DNA of 33,021 bases from Candidatus Azobacteroides sp. (GTDB taxonomy: Bacteria > Bacteroidota > Bacteroidia > Bacteroidales > Azobacteroidaceae): positions 1-33,021 of the forward strand of contig WRFY01000099.1 of the NCBI GenBank assembly GCA_009783445.1, in the 5' to 3' direction. Under the pieces are notes generated by a model. It had not been told where the DNA came from, ran no database searches, and worked only from the letters and a program-made list of their open reading frames with translations. A program made the translations under genes and the position numbers. Positions 1 to 9,074 of the stretch are shown here, piece after piece (the stretch's first letter is position 1; every line of letters begins with the position of its first letter).

Positions 1-273
1 GTTATTCTTCTTCCGGACGACGTCTCCATCTTCCGGTTGTCTTGTACTGCGTAATCATGGAATACTTTCAAAGATCGTCTTTCGCTTCCTTTTTCCCAGC
101 CCTCTAACAGGCGGTTTTCTTAAAAGCGGTTGCAAAGATAGAAACTTTTTTTATATGATCCAAAAATGCATCTAAAAAATAAAGAAAAATATTAATAACA
201 TGCTGATAAACAGGGAAATATTTTTCTACTTAGCGAGTGGAAACATTAGGTTTAGCATGCAAATGATATTTTT
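1..273. other. Left-edge non-coding region with promoter for an off-window leftward gene
   Basis: No complete gene is visible here. A leftward promoter (133-164, listed separately) implies a transcript running off the left edge. Two leftward reading frames are possible. One is an 18-codon ORF from an ATG at 58-56 that stops at 4-2 (starts MITQYKTTGRW). The other is open to the edge, with its first ATG at 29-27. I cannot assign either. Bases 141-273 are AT-rich and form the 3' flank of argS. I see no strong terminator in them. Confidence 0.5.
133..164 (-). promoter_or_regulatory. Bacteroidetes-type promoter, leftward
   Basis: Read on the minus strand, TTTG (164-161) is followed after exactly 20 nt by TATCTTTG (140-133). 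This matches the Bacteroidetes -33/-7 consensus TTTG / TAnnTTTG. Transcription would start near 126 and head off the left edge. Both boxes and the spacing are seen; activity is inferred. Confidence 0.6.
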
Positions 274-2058
274 TTACATTCTTTCAGGAACGCAGATTCC
301 CAAAAGTTTGAAACCGGTTTCAATTACTCTTCCTACATTTTGAGACAAGATCAACCGGAGTTTCTTTATTTCTTTATTTTCTTCTCCCAGAATCGAATAA
401 TCATGATAAAACTGATTATACTCCTTGACCAAATCGTAGATGTAATTCGCTATTATAGCCGGATTAAAATTATCGGCCGCTTCTTGAATGATTGCCGGAA
501 ACTCTATTAATAATTGTATCAAGCTTTGCTCTTTTTCATTCAAGGGAACATTGGCCGCTATTTTTTCATCGGAAATGTCCCACTGAGCGTCTTTGCGTCG
601 CAATACCGATTGAATACGGGCATAAGTATATTGGATAAAAGGGCCTGTGTTTCCATTGAAATCGATCGATTCTTTGGGATTAAATACCATGTTTTTACGC
701 GGATCGACTTTCAGAATAAAATATTTCAAAGCGCCAAGACCTACAATTCGGGAAATTTTTTCGATCTCTTCCTCCGAACAACCCTCTAATTTTCCTAATT
801 CTATAGATGTTTCTCGAGCTGTATCAATCATTTCTGCAATTAAATCGTCAGCGTCGACCACCGTTCCTTCACGCGATTTCATTTTTCCTTCGGGAAGTTC
901 GACCATTCCATACGAAAAATGAACCAAGTCTTTGCCAAATTTAAATCCTAATTTATCCAACAACAAGGATAATACTTGAAAATGATAATTTTGCTCATTA
1001 CCAACTACATATATCATCTTGTCCATCCGATAGTCGTCGAAACGCTGTTTGGCTGTGCCGATGTCTTGAGTGATATAAACAGAAGTGCCGTCGGAGCGCA
1101 ACAATATTTTTTCGTCTAATCCATCGGAGCGCAAATCAGCCCACACCGACCCATCTTCTTTTTGATAGAAAATTCCTTTTTCGACTCCTTCCAAAACTTT
1201 TTCTTTCCCTTCTATATAAGTATTCGATTCATAATAGATTTTATCAAAATCAACGCCCAATGCCCGGTATGTTTCATCAAAACCGGCATACGCCCATGCA
1301 TTCATTTTATTCCAAAGCGCTAAAGTTTCGAAATCACCAGCTTCCCATTTCCGCAACATTTCACGGGCTTCAGCCATCAAGGTCGACTTTTCTTCAGCTT
1401 CTTTTCGCGTCCAACCAGCGGATTCCAAACAAAGCAATTCTTTTTTGTATTCCTGATCGAATTTCACATAGTAATCGCCGATCAAATGATCGCCCTTTTT
1501 TCCCGTTGATTCAGGCGTTTCTCCCCCACCCCAACGTTTCCATGCCAACATGGATTTACAAATATGAATCCCGCGATCGTTCACAATATTGGTTTTCACT
1601 ACTTTATTTCCGACTGCTTTTAAAATTTCTGAAATGCTGTATCCCAAGAGGTTATTCCGTACATGACCCAAATGAAGCGGTTTATTCGTATTGGGAGACG
1701 AATATTCGATCAGGATCAAAGGCGCATTCTTGCCCGTTTCCTTGACTCCATAACTTTTTTCTACATGGATATCATTCAGACTTTCAATCCAATAAGCGGG
1801 AGCAATGCTCAAATTTAAAAATCCTTTTACAACATTGTATGCGGCAATGAAAGGTTGATTTTTGATCAGATACTCCCCTATTTCCATCGCTGTTTGTTCG
1901 GGATTTTTTCGGGATATTTTCAACAAAGGAAAAACGACCAAAGTCCAATGACCTTGAAATTCTTTTTTTGTTTTTTGCAACCGGCAGAAAGATTCATCTA
2001 TTTCGACTGCGTACAAATGTTCCAAGTCCTCCCGTATCAATTGCTGGATATTCATCAT
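274..2058 (-). CDS. argS: Arginyl-tRNA synthetase
   Basis: This cytosolic class I aminoacyl-tRNA synthetase charges tRNA-Arg with arginine using ATP. The class I signatures are present: HLGH at residues 129-132 (within SSPNTNKPLHLGHVRNN) and the KMSKS-loop equivalent KMKS at 392-395. The N-terminal Add-1 tRNA-binding domain comes first, and the alpha-helical anticodon-binding domain ends in VPERM, typical of ArgRS. The open frame extends 19 codons further upstream to 2115, but a promoter lies inside that stretch, so I place the start at the MM pair (2058 or 2055), giving about 594 residues, normal for the family. It diverges from the mscS gene and appears monocistronic or first in a transcript ending near the left edge. 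Confidence 0.97.
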   Translation of the reverse strand: MMNIQQLIREDLEHLYAVEIDESFCRLQKTKKEFQGHWTLVVFPLLKISRKNPEQTAMEIGEYLIKNQPFIAAYNVVKGFLNLSIAPAYWIESLNDIHVEKSYGVKETGKNAPLILIEYSSPNTNKPLHLGHVRNNLLGYSISEILKAVGNKVVKTNIVNDRGIHICKSMLAWKRWGGGETPESTGKKGDHLIGDYYVKFDQEYKKELLCLESAGWTRKEAEEKSTLMAEAREMLRKWEAGDFETLALWNKMNAWAYAGFDETYRALGVDFDKIYYESNTYIEGKEKVLEGVEKGIFYQKEDGSVWADLRSDGLDEKILLRSDGTSVYITQDIGTAKQRFDDYRMDKMIYVVGNEQNYHFQVLSLLLDKLGFKFGKDLVHFSYGMVELPEGKMKSREGTVVDADDLIAEMIDTARETSIELGKLEGCSEEEIEKISRIVGLGALKYFILKVDPRKNMVFNPKESIDFNGNTGPFIQYTYARIQSVLRRKDAQWDISDEKIAANVPLNEKEQSLIQLLIEFPAIIQEAADNFNPAIIANYIYDLVKEYNQFYHDYSILGEENKEIKKLRLILSQNVGRVIETGFKLLGICVPERM

Positions 2059-2079
2059 AATGAAATTATTTTTTGGCTG

Positions 2080-2109
2080 TAAAGGTAGCAAATAAATTGG
2101 CCATTCCAA
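2080..2109 (-). promoter_or_regulatory. argS promoter
   Basis: On the minus strand TTG (2109-2107) is followed after 19 nt by TACCTTTA (2087-2080), one base off the TAnnTTTG consensus. The predicted transcription start is about 15-20 nt upstream of the argS ATG, which supports the shorter ArgS start. It overlaps the oppositely oriented mscS promoter. Confidence 0.5.
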
Positions 2110-2127
2110 TAACATTTGTTACCTTTG
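2097..2127 (+). promoter_or_regulatory. mscS-type gene promoter
   Basis: TTG (2097-2099), a 20-nt spacer, then TACCTTTG (2120-2127) matches the Bacteroidetes consensus. The leader to the ATG at 2230 would be about 95 nt and contains a small hairpin (CCGGA / TCCGG, 2128-2147). Confidence 0.6.
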
Positions 2128-2229
2128 CCGGACTAACAGGAATCCGGTGTCAAAATATATATTGAATCACCCAGTATAATGACATTTTATAAATAAACTC
2201 AAATACATAACATTATTCCAATTTTAACA

Positions 2230-3096
2230 ATGCTACCAAAATATCTTGATCTAAACTTGAATTCTTGGCCGGAGGCGATAGATTCTTTGCTTCATTTTCT
2301 TTTCCGTTGGGGAATAGATATTGGCGGAAAATTAATTTTGTGTTTCGTTATCTATTTTATAGGCCGCAAACTAATCCACCTTATCAATTCATTAGTTGGG
2401 AAAGCAATGACGATTAGAGACTTAGATGCTTCCGTCGCCTCTTTCCTGAAAAGTTTAATAGATATTATCCTCACAGTAGCCCTGCTGATTATCATTGTCA
2501 ACATTCTGGGCGTTAACAATAGTTCCCTGGTGGCCTTACTGGCTTCGATAGGAGTCGCTATCGGCATGGCTCTGAGCGGAACGCTTCAAAATTTTGCCGG
2601 AGGCGTGATGATTTTGCTTTTCCGTCCTTTCAGAGTAGGCGATTATGTGCAAGCACAAGGATACGAAGGTACCGTAAAGGAAATTCAAATATTCAGTACC
2701 ATGTTTGTGACTCCAGACAATCGCACCATTTTTATCCCCAATGGCGGTTTGAGCGGCAACCTTATTATCAATTACCACAGACAAGCAAACCGACGGATAG
2801 AATGGGTCGTGGGCGTGGATTACGGAACCGATTTCGATCGGGTAAAATTGGTTGTGGAGCATATTCTAAAAAACGATCTGCGTATTTTAGACACGCCGGG
2901 ACCCGAAATTATGTTGAAAACGATGAATCAAAGTTCGGTAGATATCCTCATACAGGCATGGGTCAATCGCAGCTATTACCTAAAAACGCTTTACGACATC
3001 AACGAACAAATATACAAGGAATTCACAAAGCAAGGCATTTCAATTCCTTTCCCGCAAATAACGGTACACATGGCCAATGCAGAAAACAAAAACTGA
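2230..3096 (+). CDS. Small-conductance mechanosensitive channel (MscS family)
   Basis: This inner-membrane channel would open under membrane tension to release solutes during hypo-osmotic shock. It has three predicted transmembrane segments (about residues 30-50, 70-92 and 97-125). The last is the Gly/Ala-rich pore helix (IGVAIGMALSGTLQNFAGG) characteristic of MscS TM3. It is followed by the conserved FRPFRVGDYV start of the cytoplasmic beta domain and the TPDNRTIFIPNGGLSGN motif. The C-terminal alpha/beta cage domain ends near FPQITVHM. At 288 residues it matches E. coli MscS (286). It has its own promoter, and its stop lies 38 nt from the convergent TolC-like gene. Confidence 0.94.
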   Translation: MLPKYLDLNLNSWPEAIDSLLHFLFRWGIDIGGKLILCFVIYFIGRKLIHLINSLVGKAMTIRDLDASVASFLKSLIDIILTVALLIIIVNILGVNNSSLVALLASIGVAIGMALSGTLQNFAGGVMILLFRPFRVGDYVQAQGYEGTVKEIQIFSTMFVTPDNRTIFIPNGGLSGNLIINYHRQANRRIEWVVGVDYGTDFDRVKLVVEHILKNDLRILDTPGPEIMLKTMNQSSVDILIQAWVNRSYYLKTLYDINEQIYKEFTKQGISIPFPQITVHMANAENKN

Positions 3097-3134
3097 TCTG
3101 TTCCGATTGGCGTCCGCAAAATACGGAGTCTCTT

Positions 3135-4496
3135 TTATAATTTGATTGGAATGCCATTATAAAAATCGAGGATTTTTGTTCTGAAAATATAATCGTATTT
3201 TGCTTGTATCTGTTCCGATAAGCTTTGTATCCATTTGGTTCGCGCTTCGTTGAATTCGAAGACGGACGATTTGCCTGTTTCATACCGTTCTTGCGCATAC
3301 TTAAACGATTCGGAAGAAGCTTTCACTGCTTTGGCGGAAGAATGGTACTTTTCTTGCGCTGTGGTTGCATTGAGGTAGGCCGTTTGAATTTCCTTAAAAA
3401 GCGCCTTTTTGGTATTATCTAAATCCAATTGCTGATTGTAAATATTCATTTTGGCGCTTCGCACTTGATTTCTGACCGAAAAACGATTGAAAATGGGAAT
3501 CGCCAAGGTGAAACTGATATATTCTCCGGAATTGTTTTTAATTTGGTCGGAAAAAGAAGCATTTTTTAGCGGAAGATTAGTTAGAGGATCCGCGCCTTTG
3601 AGACTGTAGTTGTAATAATAAGCGTTTCCATAACCTAAATTCATGTCCAATGAAGGCAGATATCCCGATTGGGCAATCTTGAGCATTTTTTCCGCACTTG
3701 CAACCTTGTATTCTTTTCCTTTAATTGCTGGTTTGACTTGAACTGCACGATTAAAAATGACTTGAGGCGATTGGACGTTACTCATGTATTCTTCTACTAT
3801 ATTTTTTGTTTCAGGGGTATATACATCAAAAGAAGTATAATCGTCCCATTCGAGGCTTTGCGCCAAATCCAGCAAAGCCAACAATAAATCTCCTTTTGCT
3901 CCCACCAACGAGACCTCGTCTTTGGCTACTTGCGATTCGATGTCATACAATTGAGATTGAGGAACTTTTCCCAATTCTACCAAAGCTTCTGTCCGCTCAA
4001 CCTGCGCCTGAGATAAATGCAATTGTTCTTCGTTTACTTTCACTATTTCTTTATTAAAAAGGACTTGCAGAAACAGAGACGCAATATTCAAAGCCAAATC
4101 TTCTTTCGCTTTTTCCAGATTTTCGACAGCGGCTTTCCATTCCCATTTATTTTTTTCAATCTCATTGGGAATCCGGAATCCGGTGAAAAGCGGAATCGAA
4201 CTACTGATCGAAAAATTGGTACTCGATTGAGTAGTATTTTCATACAAACCGCTCTCGGTCGGGGTGCGTCCAAAGTTCCATGTTTGTCCCATATTGGCAT
4301 TCAAATCCGGCAAACGGCTCATTTGCGAAGTGTTGAGGTCGATAGCCGCACTTTCTTTTTGCAGTTCGATTTGCTTAATGGTTATATTATGATCCATCGC
4401 GTAGTTTATGCACTCTTCCAGCGTCCATTGCCGGATTTGAGCTGTAGCCGCTGAAAAAAAATACAGCGATAAAAAAAGTAGCATCAATTTGTTCAT
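3135..4496 (-). CDS. TolC-like outer-membrane efflux protein
   Basis: This is the outer-membrane channel of a tripartite exporter (OEP family). A signal peptide (MNKLMLLFLSLYFFSAATAQ) precedes the mature start QWTLEECINYAMDHNITIKQ, typical of Bacteroidetes TolC homologues. Two OEP repeats follow, rich in long amphipathic helices (about residues 120-200 and 340-430), with beta-strand segments such as ISFTLAIPIFNRFSVRNQVR between them. Length (453) is normal. It is the last gene of the exporter operon, 16 nt after the membrane-fusion protein gene, and should complete the conduit from that adaptor. Substrate is unknown. Confidence 0.93.
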   Translation of the reverse strand: MNKLMLLFLSLYFFSAATAQIRQWTLEECINYAMDHNITIKQIELQKESAAIDLNTSQMSRLPDLNANMGQTWNFGRTPTESGLYENTTQSSTNFSISSSIPLFTGFRIPNEIEKNKWEWKAAVENLEKAKEDLALNIASLFLQVLFNKEIVKVNEEQLHLSQAQVERTEALVELGKVPQSQLYDIESQVAKDEVSLVGAKGDLLLALLDLAQSLEWDDYTSFDVYTPETKNIVEEYMSNVQSPQVIFNRAVQVKPAIKGKEYKVASAEKMLKIAQSGYLPSLDMNLGYGNAYYYNYSLKGADPLTNLPLKNASFSDQIKNNSGEYISFTLAIPIFNRFSVRNQVRSAKMNIYNQQLDLDNTKKALFKEIQTAYLNATTAQEKYHSSAKAVKASSESFKYAQERYETGKSSVFEFNEARTKWIQSLSEQIQAKYDYIFRTKILDFYNGIPIKL

Positions 4497-4512
4497 CTTG
4501 TTTTGCCGTTAA

Positions 4513-5637
4513 TTATTTCGATTCGCGATCCTTCTTCATTCGGGTATCAATTGCATTGCCCCTGATTTTGTTTTCCATGCTTAACCCGTCTTTAATTTCG
4601 ACGTTCACTCCATCAGACAAACCAATGGTTATCTGTTTCTTATCAAATACTTGCTTGGGTTTTTCTTCCTTCAGCACATATACAAAGGCCGAATCGTTGC
4701 TGAATTCGATGGTACTTTCCGGAATGGTCAATACGTCGGCAGCCTTTGCAATCACAATTTCGGCATTTGCACTGTAGCCGGCGCGGATAAACACCGAATC
4801 CGGTACCTGCATGGCTGCTTTGATTTCAAACAGTACCGCTCCGCTTTGCTCTGTGCCTTTCGGAGAAATGTATTCCAATACGGCATCGAATTTCCGGTTG
4901 ATAATGGCGCCGATCGTCAAAGACAAGGGCATTCCTTCCTTCACCTTTCCTACTTCCGTTTCATCAATATTTCCTCTGAAAATCAGATCGTTCATATTGG
5001 CGACAGAAGCAATGGTCGTGCCGTCGTTGAAGGTATTGGCTTGGATCACCGAGTTTCCCGCTTTGATAGGAACATCCAGAATCATCCCCGTAATAGTAGA
5101 ACGAATCTGCGTATTGCTCAATTTAGCATACTTTTTAGTAACTCCTTCTCTCACAATTTCTAAAGCATCTTGTGCATTGCTTTTTTCCTCATTTGCCTTG
5201 TTAATATTTGCCTCCGAGGCGTCGAATTCTTCCTTCGAAATTACCCCTTTCTTGTATAATTGAGCTTGACGGGAAAATTCCAATTCAATCTGTTTCAAAT
5301 TAATTTCAGCCACTCTCAACCGAGATTCGGCCGAGTTCAATTGCCCCATTTCCGGAATTACCTTTACCGTAGCAATTACATCGCCCATTTTTACCATCTG
5401 ACCGGCCTCTCTCAAGACTTCAGAAACAATTCCAGAAATTTGGGGTTTGATCAAAATCTCATCTCTTGGTTCTACTTTTCCTGTAGCAATGGTTTTGTTT
5501 TCGACCGTTCCGATAATAGGAGAGACTATCTCATAGACAGTTACTTTCGGACGCGATTTGTTCCAAAGAAAAACAAATGTCGAAAGTACGATCACACCCA
5601 CCAATGCAAATAAAATAAATTTACCTACTTTTTTCAT
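4513..5637 (-). CDS. Periplasmic adaptor (HlyD/MacA/RND-type membrane-fusion protein)
   Basis: This protein bridges the inner-membrane ABC permeases and the TolC-like channel. It has an N-terminal membrane anchor (residues 7-24) and a biotinyl-lipoyl-like half motif (ATGKVEPRDEILIKPQISGIV, about 52-72). A coiled-coil hairpin follows at about 100-165 (repeated E/K/A heptads) and then the second lipoyl half (IRSTITGMILDVPIKAGNSV). The beta-barrel (about 215-285) and membrane-proximal domain carry the typical LTIPESTIEF segment. The length of 374 fits MacA. It is the fourth gene of the operon. A 179-nt gap separates it from the preceding permease, much wider than the other gaps, and holds a small hairpin (TCGATA/TATCGA, 5731-5750). 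Confidence 0.93.
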   Translation of the reverse strand: MKKVGKFILFALVGVIVLSTFVFLWNKSRPKVTVYEIVSPIIGTVENKTIATGKVEPRDEILIKPQISGIVSEVLREAGQMVKMGDVIATVKVIPEMGQLNSAESRLRVAEINLKQIELEFSRQAQLYKKGVISKEEFDASEANINKANEEKSNAQDALEIVREGVTKKYAKLSNTQIRSTITGMILDVPIKAGNSVIQANTFNDGTTIASVANMNDLIFRGNIDETEVGKVKEGMPLSLTIGAIINRKFDAVLEYISPKGTEQSGAVLFEIKAAMQVPDSVFIRAGYSANAEIVIAKAADVLTIPESTIEFSNDSAFVYVLKEEKPKQVFDKKQITIGLSDGVNVEIKDGLSMENKIRGNAIDTRMKKDRESK

Positions 5638-5816
5638 CTATATTTGAGTTTATATAAATTAGTTTTTGTAATACTATGGATTGATTTTAATCCTAAAATG
5701 ATGTATAACAGCACAAGTTCTAAAGACTCGATAGACGAAGTTATCGACTCTCTGCTTACCCTTATCCTTAACAATTCCCCTGTGTTTGATACTTCTTACC
5801 TAAATTTTTTTTATGA

Positions 5817-7070
5817 CTATTCTTCTCTGATAGCATCGATGGCCTTTATCTGCAAGGCTCTCATGGCCGGAATCGCTCCCGCTATCAAGCCGCTTAGCAT
5901 TAATAGAATCGTCGACGCTACGGCTGTTACAAAAGAAACGGAAGGATCGGACAAAAACACATTTTCCGCCTGTTGCAACCAATATACATCGGCCAGATAC
6001 AAGGTCAAAACGCCCAAGCACAAACCCAACAATCCGGCAAGAGCAGTCAACGTCAAACTTTCGGACACAATTTGCGAAATAATCACCATCGGCTTTGCGC
6101 CCAAGGCCCTCCGAATACCTATTTCTTTTGTTCGCTCCTTGACCGTCACCATCATGATATTGCTCACGCCTATAATTCCGGCTATCAAGGTACCCGAACC
6201 AACGATCCATACCAAAATGGAAATTCCCAAAAATAGATATTGATACATTTTGAATACTTCTTCCATATTGAAAGCCCATACGGCTTGATTATCATCTGGA
6301 GAAATGTTATTGTGCACTTTTAAGACAGTTTTCATTTTTTCAGACATTTCCTTCACCGAATAATGATCTTTTGCTATAGCTGCCAGCATGTGAATCACGC
6401 TTCCCTGATTCGTAATTTGTTGCATGACTGTAAAAGGAATGGCGATTGCTTCGGAGGTTCTTCCGCCTAAATTCATGTCGGAAACGCCGGAAGCTACGCC
6501 CACTACCTGATAGTAAATTCCATTCACACGAATGTATTTTCCAATGGGATTCGTTTTTTTCGTAAATAATTCTTCGTATACCTTCGTTCCAATCACGCAT
6601 ACTTTCCGCCGATGGAGAATATCCACCTCATTGATGAAACGTCCCTGACTCAAAAAAGGGTTTTCTATGTATTTATAATTGGAATGCAGTCCCCGCACCG
6701 TGTATGAACCCGCATTGTCTTCGTACGCTACATTATTCGGAGTCCGATCGCCCCACAAAATCGGCGAAACGTAAGCCAATTCGGGAATAGAATGCATCAA
6801 AATATCCAAATCGCTGTTGTGAATGTTCCATTGTCGACCCTTCTGGAACCCTTTGTAAGGCACGCTGGTCTGTCCGGCGCCTAAAAAACAGGAATTCGTG
6901 GCAAAACCTTCCACTCCTTCGAACATTCCATGTTGCAAACCCGCGCCAGCCCCCATCATGATGATCAACATAAATAATCCCCAAAACACGCCAAAACCGG
7001 TAAGAAAACTTCTTACTTTATTCCGGCTAATAGTGAGCCATATTTCTTCAAATCTATCTAAATCAAACAC
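5817..7070 (-). CDS. ABC transporter permease, MacB/FtsX type (second copy)
   Basis: This is an inner-membrane permease with the MacB layout. TM1 at the N-terminus (KVRSFLTGFGVFWGLFMLIIM) is followed by a large periplasmic MacB-PCD domain (about residues 45-270). Three C-terminal TMs (about 278-300, 330-355, 375-395) form the FtsX domain. The cytoplasmic coupling motif VKERTKEIGIRRALGAKP is clear. It has no ATPase domain, unlike E. coli MacB, so it must use the separate ATPase encoded upstream. It is a paralogue of the adjacent permease with identical length (417), and the two probably form a heterodimer. It starts 33 nt after the first permease stops. Confidence 0.93.
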   Translation of the reverse strand: MFDLDRFEEIWLTISRNKVRSFLTGFGVFWGLFMLIIMMGAGAGLQHGMFEGVEGFATNSCFLGAGQTSVPYKGFQKGRQWNIHNSDLDILMHSIPELAYVSPILWGDRTPNNVAYEDNAGSYTVRGLHSNYKYIENPFLSQGRFINEVDILHRRKVCVIGTKVYEELFTKKTNPIGKYIRVNGIYYQVVGVASGVSDMNLGGRTSEAIAIPFTVMQQITNQGSVIHMLAAIAKDHYSVKEMSEKMKTVLKVHNNISPDDNQAVWAFNMEEVFKMYQYLFLGISILVWIVGSGTLIAGIIGVSNIMMVTVKERTKEIGIRRALGAKPMVIISQIVSESLTLTALAGLLGLCLGVLTLYLADVYWLQQAENVFLSDPSVSFVTAVASTILLMLSGLIAGAIPAMRALQIKAIDAIREE

Positions 7071-7103
7071 TTCTGTATTTTTTATTCATTCATTAAGATT
7101 GCC

Positions 7104-8357
7104 TTATTCTGTCCGCATAGCTTCCACCGGTTGTATTTTTACTGCTTTGTAAGCTGGAAAATAACCAGCTGCCAAACCAGAAAGAATGAGGGTGATCATG
7201 GCTCCAATGGCCACGCCGACATCAATGGTCGGATTACTGATAACGTGCGCTATTTCTTCCATTCCGGGCGACTGCAAAATGGAACTAACCAGTTCGCCCA
7301 AGCCTACGCCCAAAAACATTCCGATATAACCGAAAATGGAGGTAATAAAAACCGACTCCATCAAGATGCTTCCCAATATAGAAGAAGGTTTCGCTCCCAA
7401 GGCTTTGCGGATGCCAATCTCCCGCGTTCGTTCTCTTACGGTTATCAACATGATATTGCTGACGCCGACAATTCCGGCCAACAGCGTACCTATGCCGATA
7501 ATCCAGATAAATGCAGAAATTCCATTGAAAAGGCCCAAAAACTGAAGATAATTTTGCAATTGATTCCAAATGCCGACAGCACGCTTGTCCGAAGGATCGT
7601 AATGGTGAATGACGGAAAGTTTTTCCCGAAATTTTTCTTCAAACGCTTTGTTGTCTTTTTCCGTTTTCAGATTTTTCAAAGTAAAAGAAATGTCGTGCAT
7701 TCCCCATCCCTGATTATACAGCAACTGAGCCGTAGTAAAAGGAATATAAGCGCTTTCGTCGTTTCCCCAAGCATCTTCTTCAAACACGCCAATCACGGTG
7801 TATCCCAATCCGTCTGCAATAAACAACTTGCCCACAGGGTCTCCGTTTTGAAACAAAATTTCCCTGACCCGTTTGTTAATGACCGCCACTTTCCGATGTT
7901 CTTTTATGTCCATACCATTGATAAATCGGCCTTGATTATCGACAATTTTGATTTCGTTGATACGCATGTATTCGGGAGTAACGCCGGTAAACGAACAGTT
8001 CGTATTGTACGTTCCGTAACTAATCATCTTGTTGGTGGAAATCATAGGCGTAATATCGCCCGCTTCCGGAATGTGGTTTTTGATCAATTCCAAATCTTTT
8101 TCGTCCAAAGTAATCGGACGATTGTTGGGGAACCCTTGGTAAGGTACGGAAGTAGAACGCCCCCAATATTGCAGACTATTCACCGAACGGCTGCCAAAAT
8201 TAGACATCATCCCGTTCCGCACGCCATTTCCAGAAGAAAGAAGTATGCAAAACATTAATATTCCCCACGAAATAGAAAATCCAGTAAGGAAAGTCCGTAA
8301 TTTATTTTTCTTGATTGTACTGACTATTTCAGCCCAGTTTTCTGTATCCCAGATCAT
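7104..8357 (-). CDS. ABC transporter permease, MacB/FtsX type (first copy)
   Basis: This is the partner permease of the same exporter. It has the same architecture: N-terminal TM (KLRTFLTGFSISWGILMFCILL), periplasmic MacB-PCD domain, then three TMs with the FtsX coupling segment VRERTREIGIRKALGAKP. The C-terminus ends in the typical VKIQPVEAMRTE. It is 417 residues long. It shares motifs with the downstream permease (SVPYQGF/SVPYKGF, GIVGVSNIM) but is clearly diverged, which points to an old tandem duplication. It sits 42 nt downstream of the ATPase gene in the same operon. Confidence 0.93.
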   Translation of the reverse strand: MIWDTENWAEIVSTIKKNKLRTFLTGFSISWGILMFCILLSSGNGVRNGMMSNFGSRSVNSLQYWGRSTSVPYQGFPNNRPITLDEKDLELIKNHIPEAGDITPMISTNKMISYGTYNTNCSFTGVTPEYMRINEIKIVDNQGRFINGMDIKEHRKVAVINKRVREILFQNGDPVGKLFIADGLGYTVIGVFEEDAWGNDESAYIPFTTAQLLYNQGWGMHDISFTLKNLKTEKDNKAFEEKFREKLSVIHHYDPSDKRAVGIWNQLQNYLQFLGLFNGISAFIWIIGIGTLLAGIVGVSNIMLITVRERTREIGIRKALGAKPSSILGSILMESVFITSIFGYIGMFLGVGLGELVSSILQSPGMEEIAHVISNPTIDVGVAIGAMITLILSGLAAGYFPAYKAVKIQPVEAMRTE

Positions 8358-8399
8358 TTTTCTGACTAAAAAAAATTTACGCTCCCGTTTGTTTTGTCA

Positions 8400-9074
8400 T
8401 TATTTTGCAACCATGATCGACTCGATGACTCCATCTTTCAAATAGATAATTTTGTCGGTTTCTTCTGCGATGGCGCGTTCGTGAGTAACGATCACCATCG
8501 TCATTCCTTCCTTGTTTACTTCACGAAGGATATGAATCACTTCTTTCGAGGTTTTACTGTCTAAAGCGCCCGTCGGTTCGTCGGCCAGAATGATTTGCGG
8601 TCGAGCAATTAAAGCGCGGGCAATAGCTACCCTTTGTTTTTGTCCGCCCGACAATTCGCTTGGCATGTGCTTTGCCCATTCTTTCAAGCCCATTTTTTCT
8701 AAGTATTCCAATGCCATTTGATTGCGTTTTTTACGGCTTACGCCCTGATAATACAAAGGAAGGGCTACATTTTCCATTGCATTTTTAAAAGTAATCAGGT
8801 TAAAGGATTGAAAAACAAATCCAATCATTTTGTTTCTTAATTCGGCCGCTTTGGTTTCACTTAAATCTTTGATAAGAACATGGTTCAGATAGTATTTTCC
8901 CGTATCGTACGTATCCAAAATACCTAAAATATTCAACAAGGTAGATTTTCCCGAACCCGAAGCCCCCATGATGGAAACCATTTCTCCCTCCTTGATTTCA
9001 AGATCAATTCCTTTCAATACATGTAAAGGAGCGCCATTATGGTAGGTTTTATTGATATGCTCTAATAATATCAT
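8400..9074 (-). CDS. ABC transporter ATP-binding protein (MacB/LolD-type)
   Basis: This ATPase powers the two downstream permeases from the cytoplasmic face. Walker A GASGSGKST is at residues 37-45, the Q-loop near 89 (FVFQSFNL), the signature LSGGQ at 141-145, Walker B IILADE ending at 165-166, and the H-loop in IVTHE. The length of 224 and the sequence SIMGASGSGKSTLLNILG place it with the MacB/LolD/FtsE lipoprotein-and-macrolide exporter ATPases. It is the first gene of a five-gene leftward operon (ATPase, permease, permease, adaptor, TolC). The order suggests MacAB-TolC-like export rather than Lol transport. The substrate cannot be read from the sequence. Confidence 0.95.
   Translation of the reverse strand: MILLEHINKTYHNGAPLHVLKGIDLEIKEGEMVSIMGASGSGKSTLLNILGILDTYDTGKYYLNHVLIKDLSETKAAELRNKMIGFVFQSFNLITFKNAMENVALPLYYQGVSRKKRNQMALEYLEKMGLKEWAKHMPSELSGGQKQRVAIARALIARPQIILADEPTGALDSKTSKEVIHILREVNKEGMTMVIVTHERAIAEETDKIIYLKDGVIESIMVAK

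Noticed and set aside
3097..3134. Possible hairpin between the mscS and TolC genes (TCCG...CGGA)
   Set aside because: The stem is only 4-5 bp with no clear T tract; too weak to call a terminator.
5731..5750. Sequence reminiscent of loxP (ATAACTTCGT on the minus strand)
   Set aside because: Only one arm resembles loxP and no recombinase gene is present; the stem is just 6 bp.
7131..8258. Long plus-strand open frame (375 codons)
   Set aside because: It lies antisense to the first permease, whose MacB motifs are unmistakable. The translated antisense product has no recognisable domain and looks like a shadow frame.
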